Shown here in pieces: positions 34,327 through 44,178 of a stretch of DNA of 64,000 bases. The stretch is taken from assembly GCF_905171765.1 (NCBI RefSeq), contig NC_053397.1:115709295-115773294 (forward strand). Direction: 5' to 3'. Source of the stretch: Bufo bufo. Lineage: Eukaryota > Chordata > Amphibia > Anura > Bufonidae. The notes beneath the pieces were generated by a model. It did no database searches. It worked only from the letters and a program-made list of their open reading frames with translations, and was not told the DNA's origin. The stretch's first letter is position 1. Each line of letters starts with the position of its first letter. Both the position numbers and the translations under genes were made by a program.

Positions 34327-34385
34327 AAGGGGCTTTGAACTCAGAAAGCATGGACATAGAGCAACAGCATTACCACTGAGCTACC
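34327..34385 (-). other. tRNA-like module R3
   Basis: Minus strand: GTAGCTCAGTGGTAATGCTG ... GAGTTCAAAGCCCC; partner of L2. A further box-A-only remnant is at about 34478-34493. Confidence 0.6.
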
Positions 34386-34904
34386 AGTTTGCATTCTATG
34401 AGCTTAGGCTTTTTGTTCATCTATGTGATGTAGCATTCAAAACCACAGTAAACCTAAAATCCTTTGTTCCCTTCCTTACCACTGAGCTATCAGCTATGCG
34501 CTCATAACACTGTAATGTGTTAGCTTACAGCATTTTAGGCACAGAGCTATAAGCTCAGCAATAGACATACTTTGGTTGTGTGATTTAGCATACAAATACA
34601 TAATATATATCTATAACTAGAGTTGAGCGAACACCTGGATGTTCGGGTTCGAGAAGTTCGGCCGAACTTCCCGGAAATGTTCGGGTTCGGGATCCGAACC
34701 CGATCCGAATTCGTCCTGAACCCGAATTCCATTGAAGTCAATGAAGACCCGAACTTTTCGGCACTAAAAAGGCTGTAAAACAGCCCAGGAAAGAGCTAGA
34801 GGGCTGCAAAAGGCAGCAACATGTAGGTAAGTCCCCTGCAAACAAATGTGGATAGGGAAATGAATTAAAATAAAAAAAAAAAAAAAAAAAATGACCCAAT
34901 ATCA

Positions 34905-36560
34905 ATTGGACAGAGGTCCCATAGCAGAGAATCTGGTTTCACGTCAGCAGAGAATCAGTCTCTTCATGCCATAGCAAAGAATCTGGCTTCATGTCAGCAC
35001 AGAATCAGTCTCTTCATGCCATAGCAGAGAATCTGGCTTCATGTCAGCACAGAATCTGTCTTCATGTCATAGCAGAGAATCAGGCTTTACGTCACCCACC
35101 ACTGGAACAGGCCACTGTCACACATTTAGGCCCCGGCACCCAGACAGAGGAGAGCGGTCCCGTAAAAGAGAATCTGGCCTTATGTCAGCGCAGAATCTGT
35201 CTTCATGTCATAGCAGAGAATCAAGCTTCACGTCACCCACCACTGGAACAGGCCACTGTCACACATTTAGGCCCAGGCACCCAGTCAGAGGAGAGAGGTC
35301 CCGTAACAGAGAATCTGGCTTGATGTCAGCACAGAATCTGTCTTCATGTCATAGCAGAGAATCAGGCTTCATGTCACCCACCACTGGAACAGGCCACTGT
35401 CACACATTTAGGCCCAGGCACCCAGGCAGAGGAGAGAGGTCCCGTAACAGAGAATCTGGCCTTATGTCAGCGCAGAATCTGTCTTCATGTCATAGCAGAG
35501 AATCAGGCTTCACGTCACCCACCACTGGAACAGGCCACTGTCACACATTTAGGCCCCGGCACCCAGACAGAGGAGAGCGGTCCCGTAACAGAGAATCTGG
35601 CCTTATGTCAGCGCAGAATCTGTATAAATGTCATAGCAGAGAATCAGGCTTCACGTCACCCACCACTGGAACAGGCCACTGTCACACATTTAGGCCCAGG
35701 CACCCAGGCAGAGGAGAAAGGTCCCGTAACAGAGAATCTGGCCTGATGTCAGCACAGAATCTGTCTTCATGTCATAGCAGAGAATCATGCTTTACGTCAC
35801 CCAACACTGGAACAGTCCATTGTCAGATATTTAGGCCCAGGCACCCAGGCAGAGGAAAGAGGTCCCGTAACAGAGAATCTGGCCTTATGTCAGCGCAGAA
35901 TCTGTCTTCATGTCATAGCAGAGAATCAGGCTTCACGTCACCCACCACTGGAACAGGCCACTGTCACACATTTAGGCCCCGGCACCCAGACAGAGGAGAG
36001 CGGTCCCGTAACAGAGAATCTGGCCTTATGTCAGCGCAGAATCTGTATTCATGTCATAGCAGAGAATCAGGCTTCACGTCACCCACCACTGGAACAGGCC
36101 ACTGTCACACATTTAGGCCCAGGTACCCAGGCAGAGGAGAGAGGTCCCGTAACAGAGAATCTGGCCTGATGTCAGCGCAGAATCTGTCTTCATGTCATAG
36201 CAGAGAATCAGGCTTCACGTCACCCACCACTGGAACAGGCCACTGTCACACATTTAGGCCCAGGCACCCAGGCAGAGGAGAGAGGTCCCGTAACAGATAA
36301 TCTGGCCTGATGTCAGCACAGAATCTGTCTTCATGTCATAGCAGAGAATCAGGCTTCACGTCACCCACCACTGGAACAGGCCACTGTCACATATTTAGGC
36401 CCAGGCACCCAGGCAGAGGAGAGAGGTCGCGTAACAGAGAATCTGGCTTCATGTCAGCACATAATAAGTCTTCATGTCATAGCAGAGAATCAGGCTTCAC
36501 GTCACCCACTACTGGAACAGGCCACTGTCACAAATTTAGGCCCCGGCACCCAGACAGAGG
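34905..36560. repeat. 141-bp tandem repeats, hAT-C left block, about 11-12 units
   Basis: Same unit as in hAT-B, expanded about fourfold. Because 141 is 47 codons, one frame stays open over 35041-36300 (419 codons) and translates into a 47-residue repeat with TSPTTGTGHCHTFRPRHP. This is a repeat artefact with no start context or domain and should not be read as a protein. Confidence 0.92.
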
Positions 36561-37595
36561 AGAGGTTCATTCAACTTTGGGTTGCCCCGCAATATAATGG
36601 TAAAATGAAATTAAAAAAAGTATTGAATGAGGAAGTGCCTTGGAGTAGAATAATATATTGTTAAGGGGAGGTAGTTAATATCTAATCTGCATAAGGGATG
36701 GACAGGTCCTGTGCGATCCATGCCTGGTTCATTTTTATGAACGTCAGCTTGTCCACATTGGCTGTAGACAGGCAGCTGCGTTTGTCTGTAATGACGCCCC
36801 CTGCTGTGCTGAATACACGTTCAGACAAAACGCTGGCCGCCGGGCAGGCCAGCACCTCCAAGGCATAAAAGGCTAGCTCTGGCCACGTGGACAATTTGGA
36901 GACCCAGAAGTTGAATGGGGCCGAACCATCAGTCAGTACGTGGAGGGGTGTGCACAGGTACTGTTCCACCATGTTAGTGAAATGTTGCCTCCTGCTAACA
37001 CGTTCCGTATCAGGTGGTGGTGCACTTAGCTGTGGCGTGGTGACAAAACTTTTCCACATCTCTGCCATGCTAACCCTGCCCTCAGAGGAGCTGGCCGTGA
37101 CACAGCTGCGTTGGCGACCTCTTGCTCCTCCTCTGCCTTCGCCTTGGGCTTCCACTTGTTCCCCTGTGACATTTGGGAATGCTCTCAGTAGCGCGTCTAC
37201 CAACGTGTGCTTGTACTCGTGCATCTTCCTATCACGCTCCAGTGTAGGAAGTAAGGTGGGCACATTGTCTTTGTATCGGGGATCCAGCAAGGTGGCAACC
37301 CAGTAGTCCGCACACGTTAAAATGTGGGCAACTCTGCTGTCGTTGCGCAGGCACTGCAGCATGTAGTCGCTCATGTGTGCCAGGCTGCCCAGAGGTAAGG
37401 ACAAGCTGTCCTCTGTGGGAGGCGTATCGTCATCGTCCTGTGTTTCCCCCCAGCCACGCACCAGTGATGGGCCCGAGCTGCTTTGGGTGCCACCCCGCTG
37501 TGAACATGCTTCATCCTCATCCTCCTCCACCTCCTCCTCATCCTCGTCCTCCGCGTCCTCCAGTAGTGGGCCCTGTCTGGCCACATTTGTACCTG

Positions 37596-38297
37596 AAAGG
37601 GAGAAAAAAGAGAGACAGGAGGCCGCGCCTCGTGTGTGTGGCTGTATATATGGTCTTATTACACTTTTTACAAGAAGCGCTTACCGTATGTAGTTGTGTG
37701 AAGCCACAACCACTGTGAAAGGCTTGTGCTGGTATTTTCCCGTCCAGCATGCGGGGTCCTGTACTGCTGCCCAAGGATCCTTTTTTCTGCCCCGAAGCGG
37801 CACGAAAAATTGTAAAGAGATAAAAATAGTGTTTTTTTGGGGGGACCCTTGTTCTGCGGCGCTGAAATCAGGAGGCAAGTTCTTATAGAATATTTTTAAA
37901 AACTAAAATAGCTTGTTTATTCTTTTGTCAACGCGTTTCAAGGGCACACAGCCCTCTTCGTCAGGACAATAAAAGCATATGTTGTGTCATACTAAAACAT
38001 CGTCTTTTAAAAGCAGTTTTTTGGCGCGCAGGCCAGTGGTTTGCTGGGCGGGGAGCTGATGTATATGACGTCATTTGTGGCGTCACTTGCAGGAACGCCC
38101 ATCGCTATCTAGCTGTCACTAGAGATGAGATGATCGCTATTCTTTAGCTGCTGATTGGCTGTGTGCCCTTGAAACGCGTTGACAAAAGAATAAACAAGCT
38201 ATTTTAGTTTTTAAAAATATTCTATAAGAACTTGCCTCCTGATTTCAGCGCCGCAGAACAAGGGTCCCCCCAAAAAAACACTATTTTTATCTCTATA
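37596..38297. mobile_element. Penelope-like insertion with inverted arms and hammerhead motif
   Basis: The 702-bp insert is bounded by the 14-bp duplication cacatttgtacctg (37582-37595 and 38298-38311) within the hAT-C transposase. It has inverted arms of about 135 bp, 37815-37948 and 38160-38294, ending in 'aaatagtgtttttttggggg'. Both arms carry 'cttgaaacgcgttgacaaaa', the GAAACGCGTTG phrase typical of Penelope-like element ends, and one has a full hammerhead core. No RT or GIY-YIG coding is present, so it is a truncated, non-autonomous copy. Family assignment is inferred from the ribozyme and the GAAACGCGTT phrase. Confidence 0.75.
37925..37969 (-). ncRNA. Hammerhead ribozyme motif, minimal type
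   Basis: Minus-strand core: CUGACGA (37958-37964) and GAAA (37936-37939) joined by a stem II built on AGGGC/GCCCU with a UGUGU loop and one bulge. Helix I is UUGUC/GACAA (37965-37969 with 37925-37929). Helix III is only two pairs with a GC loop, followed by the cleavage triplet GUU (37930-37932). All invariant core positions are present (CUGANGA, GAAA, NUH). Very short helix III is the known form in Penelope-like elements, where dimers are thought to act. The other arm (near 38150) has lost CUGANGA. Confidence 0.7.
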
Positions 38298-40860
38298 CAC
38301 ATTTGTACCTGGCCTCTGGTGTTGCAAAAAACCTCCCTCTGAGTCACTTTGAAGAGACTGGCCTGAAAGTGCTAAAAATGACCCCTCTTCCTCCTCTTCC
38401 TCCTGGGCCACCTCCTCTTCCATCATCGCCCTAAGTGTTTTCTCAAGGAGACATAGAAGTGGTATTGTAACGCTGATAACGGCGTCATCGCCACTGGCCA
38501 TGTTGGTGGAGTACTCGAAACAGCGCAACAGGGCACACAGGTCTCGCATGGAGGCCCAGTCATTGGTGGTGAAGTGTGTCTGATCCGCAGTGCGACTGAC
38601 CCGTGCGTGCTGCAGCTGAAACTCCACTATGGCCTGCTGCTGCTCGCACAGTCTGTCCAGCATATGCAAGGTGGAGTTCCACCTGGTGGGTACGTCGCAT
38701 ATGAGGCGGTGAGCGGGAAGGCCGAAGTTACGCTGTAGCGCAGACAGGCGAGCAGCGGCAGGGTGTGAACGCCGGAAGCGCGAACAGACGGCCCGCACTT
38801 TATGCAGCAGCTCTGACATGTCGGGGTAGTTGCGAATGAACTTCTGCACCACCAAATTCAGCACATGCGCCAGGCAAGGGATGTGCGTCAAACCGGCTAG
38901 TCCCAGAGCTGCAACGAGATTTCGCCCATTATCGCACACCACCAGGCCGGGCTTGAGGCTCACCGGCAGCAACCACTCATCGGTCTGTTGTTCTATACCC
39001 CGCCACAACTCCTGTGCGGTGTGGGGCCTGTCCCCCAAACATATGAGTTTCAGAATGGCCTGCTGACGTTTACCCCGGGCTGTGCTGAAGTTGGTGGTGA
39101 AGGTGTGTGGCTGACTGGATGAGCAGGTGGAAGAAGAGGAGGAGGAAGCTCAGTAGGAGGAGGAGGAGGAGACAGGAGGCAAAGAATGTTGCCCTGCGAT
39201 CCTTGGCGGCGGAAGGACGTGCGCCAAACAGCTCTCCGCCTGGGGCCCAGCCGCCACTACATTTACCCAGTGTGCAGTTAGGGAGATATAGCGTCCCTGG
39301 CCGTGCTTACTGGTCCACGTATCTGTGGTTAGGTGGACCTTGCCACAGATGGCGTTGCGCAGTGCACACTTGATTTTATCCGACACTTGGTTGTGCAGGG
39401 AAGGCACGGCTCTCTTGGAGAAGTAGTGGCGGCTGGGAACAACATACTGTGGGACAGCAAGTGACATGAGCTGTTTGAAGCTGTGTGTGTCCACCAGCCT
39501 AAATTACAGCATTTCATAGGCCAGAAGTTTAGAAATGCTGGCATTCAGGGCCAGGGATCGAGGGTGGCTAGGTGAGAATTTACGCTTTCGCTCAAATGTT
39601 TGTGAGATGGAGAGCTGAACGCTGCCGTGTGACATGGTTGAGATGCTTGGTGACGCAGGTGGTGGTGTTGGTGGTACATCCCATGTTTGCTGGGCGGCAG
39701 GTGCCAACGTTCCTCCAGAGGCAGAGGAAGAGGCCGAGGCGGCGGCAGCAGCAGCAGAAGAGGCCGAGGCATCAGCAGAAGAGGCCGAGGCGGCAGCAGC
39801 AGAAGGGGCAGCAGGGGGAGCCTGAGTGACTTCCTTGTTTTTAAGGTGTTTACTCCACTGCAGTTCATGCTTTGCATGCAGGTGCCTGGTCATGCAGGTT
39901 GTGCTAAGGTTCAGAACGTTAATGCCTCGCTTCAGGCTCTGATGGCACAGCGTGCAAACCACTCGGGTCTTGTCGTCAGCACATTGTTTGAAGAAGTGCC
40001 ATGCCAGGGAACTTCTTGAAGCTGCCTTTGGGGTGCTCGGTCCCAGATGGCGGCGGTCAGTAGCAGGCGAAGTCTCTTGGCGGCGGGTGTTCTGATTTTG
40101 CCCACTGCTCCCTCTTTTGCTACGCTGTTGGCTCCGTCTCACCACTGCCTCTTCCTCCAAACTGTGAAAGTCAGTGGCACGACCTTCATTCCATGTGGGG
40201 TCTAGGACCTCATCGTCCCCTGCATCGTCTTCCACCCAGTCTTGACCCCTGACCTCCTGTTCAGTCTGCACACTGCAGAAAGACGCAGCAGTTGGCACCT
40301 GTGTTTCGTCATCATCAGAGACGTGCTGAGGTGGTATTCCCATGTCCTCATCATCAGGAAAAATAAGTGGTTGTGCGTTAGTGCATTCTATCTCTTACAC
40401 CCCTGGGGAAGGGCTAGGTGGATGCCCTTGGGAAACCCTGGCAGCAGAGTCTTCAAACAGCATAAGAGACTGCTGCATAACTTGAGGCTCAGACAGTTTC
40501 CCTGATATGCATGGGGGTGATGTGACAGACCGATGGGCTTGGTTTTCATGCGCCATCTGTGCGCTTTCTGCAGAAGACTGGGTGGGAGATAATGTGAACG
40601 TGCTGGATCCACTGTCGGCCACCCAATTGACTAATGCCTGCACCTGCTCAGGCCTTACCATCCTTAGAACGGCATTGGGCCCCACCAAATATCGCTGTAA
40701 ATTCTGCTGGCTACTGGGACCTGAGGTAGTTGGTTCACTAGGACGTGTGGCTGTGGCAGAACGGCCACGTCCTCTCCCAGCACCAGAGGGTACACTAACA
40801 CCACCACGACCATATCCACGTCCGCGTCCCTTATTAGATGTTTTCCTCATTGTTCCCGTT

Positions 40861-43647
40861 CACAACAATTTTGAGAATGGCAAATTTGGGAATGCTTTTT
40901 CAACCCAGAACAAAAAGTCTGCTTTTACGGTCACTACAAATAACTTGACCAGCTAAAACTGTGCAGATTTGGTTGAATAGAGATGTGAGACCTGTTTTTT
41001 TTTGCACTGTGTGACAGTTATAGGTTTAATCACAGGATGACACTTCTATCAGCACGCTAGCGTGTGTCTTAGGTTTTTCTGAATCACACTATCAATACCT
41101 TCAATGTAAGATTTTCTTTTTGGGATAGATTTCAAGTAGGCCTCAAATACCACAAACTAGTAATTTTGAGAATGGCAAATTTGGGAATGCTTTTTCAACC
41201 CAGAACAAAAAGTCTGCTTTTACGGTCACTACAAATAACTTGACCAGCTAAAACTGTGCAGATTTGGTTCAATAGAGATGTGAGACCTGTTTTTTTTTTG
41301 CGCTATGTGACAGTTATAGGTTTAATCGGAGAATGACACTTCTATCAGCACGCTAGCGTGTGTCTTAGGTTTTTCTGAATCACACTATCAATACCTTCAA
41401 TGTAAGATTTTCTTTTTGGGATAGATTTCAAGTAGGCCTCAAATACCACAAACTAGTTATTTTCAGAATGGCAAATTTGGGAATGCTTTTTCAACCCAGA
41501 ACAAAAGGTCTGCATTTACGGTCACTACAAATAACTTGACCAGCTAAAACTGTGCAGATTTGGTTGAATAGAGATGTGAGACCTGTTTTTTTTTTTGCGC
41601 TGTGTGACAGTTATAGGTTTAATCACAGAATGACACTTCTATCAGCACGCTAGCGTGTGTCTTAGGTTTTTCTGAATCACACTATCAATACCTTCAATGT
41701 AAGATTTTCTTTTTGGGATAGATTTCAAGTAGGCCTCAAATACCACAAACTAGTAATTTTGAGAATGGCAAATTTGGGAATGCTTTTTCAACCCAGAACA
41801 AAAAGTCTGCTTTTACGGTCACTACAAATAACTTGACCAGCTAAAACTGTGCAGATTTGGTTGAATAGAGATGTGAGACCTGTTTTTTTTTTGCGCTGTG
41901 TGACAGTTATAGGTTTAATCACAGAATGACACTTCTATCAGCACGCTAGCGTGTGTCTTAGGTTTTTCTGAATCACACTATCAATACCTTCAATGTAAGA
42001 TTTTCTTTTTGGGATAGATTTCAAGTAGGCCTCAAATACCACAAACTAGTTATTTTCAGAATAGCAAATTTGGGAATGCTTTTTCAACCCAGAACAAAAA
42101 GTCTGCTTTTACGGTCACTACAAATAACTTGACCAGCTAAAACTGTGCAGATTTGGTTGAATAGAGATGTGAGACCTGTTTTTTTTTTGCGCTGTGTGAC
42201 AGTTATAGGTTTAATCACAGAATGACACTTCTATCAGCACGCTAGCGTGTGTCTTAGGTTTTTCTGAATCACACTATCAATGCCTTCAATGTAAGATTTT
42301 CTTTTTGGGATAGATTTCAAGTAGGCCTCAAATACCACAAACTAGTAATTTTGAGAATGGCAAATTTGGGAATGCTTTTTCAACCCAGAACAAAAAGTCT
42401 GCTTTTACGGTCACTACAAATAACTTGACTAGCTAAAACTGTGCAGATTTGGTTGAATAGAGATGTGAGACCTGTTTTTTTTTTGCGCTGTGTGACAGTT
42501 ATAGGTTTAATCACAGAATGACACTTATATCAGCACGCTAGCGTGTGTCTTAGGTTTTTCTGAATCACACTATCAATACCTTCAATGTAAGATTTTATTT
42601 TTGGGATAGATTTCAAGTAGGCCTCAAATACCACAAACTAGTTATTTTCAGAATGGCAAATTTGGGAATGCTTTTTCAACCCAGAACAAAAAGTCTGCTT
42701 TTACGGTCACTACAAATAACTTGACCAGCTAAAACTGTGCAGATTTGGTTGAATAGAGATGTGAGACCTGTTTTTTTTTTGCGCTGTGTGACAGTTATAG
42801 GTTTAATCACAGAATGACACTTCTATCAGCACGCTAGCGTGTGTCTTAGGTTTTTCTGAATCACACTATCAATACCTTCAATGTAAGATTTTATTTTTGG
42901 GATAGATTTCAAGTAGGCCTCAAATACCACAAACTAGTAATTTTGAGAATGGCAAATTTGGGAATGCTTTTTCAACCCAGAACAAAAAGTCTGCTTTTAC
43001 GGTCACTACAAATAACTTGACCAGCTAAAACTGTGCAGATTTGGTTGAATAGAGATGTGAGACCTGTTTTTTTTTTGCGCTGTGTGACAGTTATAGGTTT
43101 AATCACAGAATGACACTTCTATCAGCACGCTAGCGTGTGTCTTAGGTTTTTCTGAATCACACTATCAATGCCTTCAATGTAAGATTTTCTTTTTGGGATA
43201 GATTTCAAGTAGGCCTCAAATACCACAAACTAGTAATTTTGAGAATGGCAAATTTGGGAATGCTTTTTCAACCCAGAACAAAAAGTCTGCTTTTACGGTC
43301 ACTACAAATAACTTGACTAGCTAAAACTGTGCAGATTTGGTTGAATAGAGATGTGAGACCTGTTTTTTTTTTGCGCTGTGTGACAGTTATAGGTTTAATC
43401 ACAGAATGACACTTCTATCAGCACGCTAGCGTGTGTCTTAGGTTTTTCTGAATCACACTATCAATACCTTCAATGTAAGATTTTATTTTTGGGATAGATT
43501 TCAAGTAGGCCTCAAATACCACAAACTAGTTATTTTCAGAATGGCAAATTTGGGAATGCTTTTTCAACCCAGAACAAAAAGTCTGCTTTTACGGTCACTA
43601 CAAATAACTTGACCAGCTAAAACTGTGCAGATTTGGTTGAATAGAGA
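40861..43647. repeat. 296-297-bp tandem repeats of hAT-C, first segment (about 9.4 units)
   Basis: Units begin near 40869, 41164, 41460, 41757, 42054 and so on, each with 'caaatttgggaatgcttttt', 'gtctgcttttacggtcacta', an 8-12 T-run and 'cacgctagcgtgtgtctta'. Two unit types alternate at the joint (tagtaattttgag versus tagttattttcag), so a dimer of about 593 bp is the higher-order repeat, with a slip near 43236. The array is interrupted by Gypsy-1 and resumes at 49010. No coding. Confidence 0.92.
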
Positions 43648-43652
43648 TGTCA

Positions 43653-43707
43653 GGATTCGAACCAGTGACCAGCCATGTCCCAGGCAGTAGCTCTAGCCAC
43701 TAGACTA
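43653..43707 (-). promoter_or_regulatory. tRNA-like Pol III-type A and B boxes, antisense in 5' LTR
   Basis: Minus strand: TAGTCTAGTGG (43697-43707) and GGTTCGAATCC (43653-43663), 44 nt start to start, match the eukaryotic tRNA internal promoter consensus at every B-box position. The same pair occurs in the 3' LTR (48545-48555 and 48501-48511). Acceptor-stem pairing is poor, so it is tRNA-derived DNA and not a tRNA gene. Activity is not shown. Confidence 0.7.
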
Positions 43708-43809
43708 CCAACCCTTCTGGACATTTCCTTCTACTGAACTCTTTGATCTACCTTGTTCCAGCCTTGCCTTGTTAATCTCTGTGATTCCTTGCACCTGCTA
43801 CTTCCTCTT

Positions 43810-43849
43810 TATAAGCCCAGCCTCTTGCACCAGATCCCTGCTGGTTATT
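43810..43849 (+). promoter_or_regulatory. Gypsy-1 TATA box and predicted transcription start
   Basis: TATAAG at 43810 lies 30 bp before GCTGGTTATT at 43840-43849. The latter is exactly complementary to the primer site, which independently marks the RNA 5' end near 43840. Confidence 0.75.
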
Positions 43850-44162
43850 GTTCTTCTGGACTTGATCCTGCTGCATCTACTGCTGTTCCTCTGCTGCTAC
43901 TGCTACCAACTTGACTGCTGCCGACCTTGGAATTGTCCCCGACTACTCTTCTGCTTGTCCCTACCAACTGACCTGCTTCCACCGTTCCCGATCCGGATTG
44001 TCTGACCACGCTCACTGCCGCCTGCCCTGACCCACCGCCTGCTAACCGATTACGCCTCTGTCTGACTACGCTGCAACTACAACCTGCCTGCGGTCCTTGC
44101 CACTGGGCTCCACCTCCAGCCAGCTATCCTCTGACTCAGGTGAGCCTGTAGGATTGTAACAG

Positions 44163-44172
44163 AATAACCAGC
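44163..44172 (+). other. Self-priming primer binding site
   Basis: AATAACCAGC begins 2 bp after the 5' LTR and pairs perfectly over 10 nt with GCTGGTTATT at 43840-43849, the predicted RNA 5' end. This is the Tf1/sushi arrangement, in which the RNA folds back and its own 5' end primes minus-strand synthesis. No tRNA 3'-end complement (TGG-start) is present. Confidence 0.8.
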
Positions 44173-44178
44173 CAGAAA

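Larger units (their letters stand above)
33402..34617 (-). repeat. Right arm of large palindrome, with four tRNA-like modules
   Basis: Reverse complement of 27771-28897, nearly identical near the centre and through the 'gggcagcactatagtaaagg' segment. It is longer than the left arm because the second submodule retains its tRNA-like part. The arm ends at 34617, exactly where hAT-C begins. Confidence 0.88.
36682..40850 (-). pseudogene. hAT-C transposase, near complete, three stops plus an insertion
   Basis: From the ATG at 40848-40850 the minus-strand frame runs to 38312 with only three in-frame stops (40395-40397, 39504-39506, 39150-39152). It is then interrupted by the 702-bp insertion plus its 14-bp duplication, and continues in phase to 36682, about 1150 codons in all. 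Order: basic Gly/Arg N-terminus; acidic linker; BED finger (CTLC...RHLHAKH, about 39870-39960); Ala/Ser-rich linker; LTTDTWTS (about 39310-39335); VVCDNGRN (about 38925); CLAHVLN; DVPTRWNST; acidic run; LLDPRYKD; dimerisation block SERVFSTAGGVITDK (about 36770-36830). It resembles hAT-D and hAT-A. Not functional as it stands. Confidence 0.92.
43648..44161 (+). repeat. Gypsy-1 5' LTR
   Basis: TGTCAGG...TTGTAACA. It contains a TATA box (TATAAG, 43810-43815) and a predicted RNA start at 43840. Its first 60 bp form an antisense tRNA-like module (A box 43697-43707, B box 43653-43663, minus strand). The LTR is pyrimidine-rich on the plus strand. Plus-strand frame 43769-44005 is not a gene: it recurs in the other LTR. 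Confidence 0.95.

Noticed and set aside
35041..36300. Open frame of 419 codons as a repeat protein
   Set aside because: It is the translation of a 141-bp subterminal DNA repeat; the same repeat in hAT-B is non-coding and copy number varies freely.
37815..38294. Treating the inverted-arm insertion as a cut-and-paste MITE
   Set aside because: The arms do not reach the insertion boundaries, the target duplication is 14 bp, and the hammerhead plus GAAACGCGTT phrase fit a Penelope-like origin better.
43769..44005. 78-codon frame repeated at 48617-48853
   Set aside because: Lies wholly in the Gypsy-1 LTR pyrimidine-rich region and is present twice only because the LTR is.
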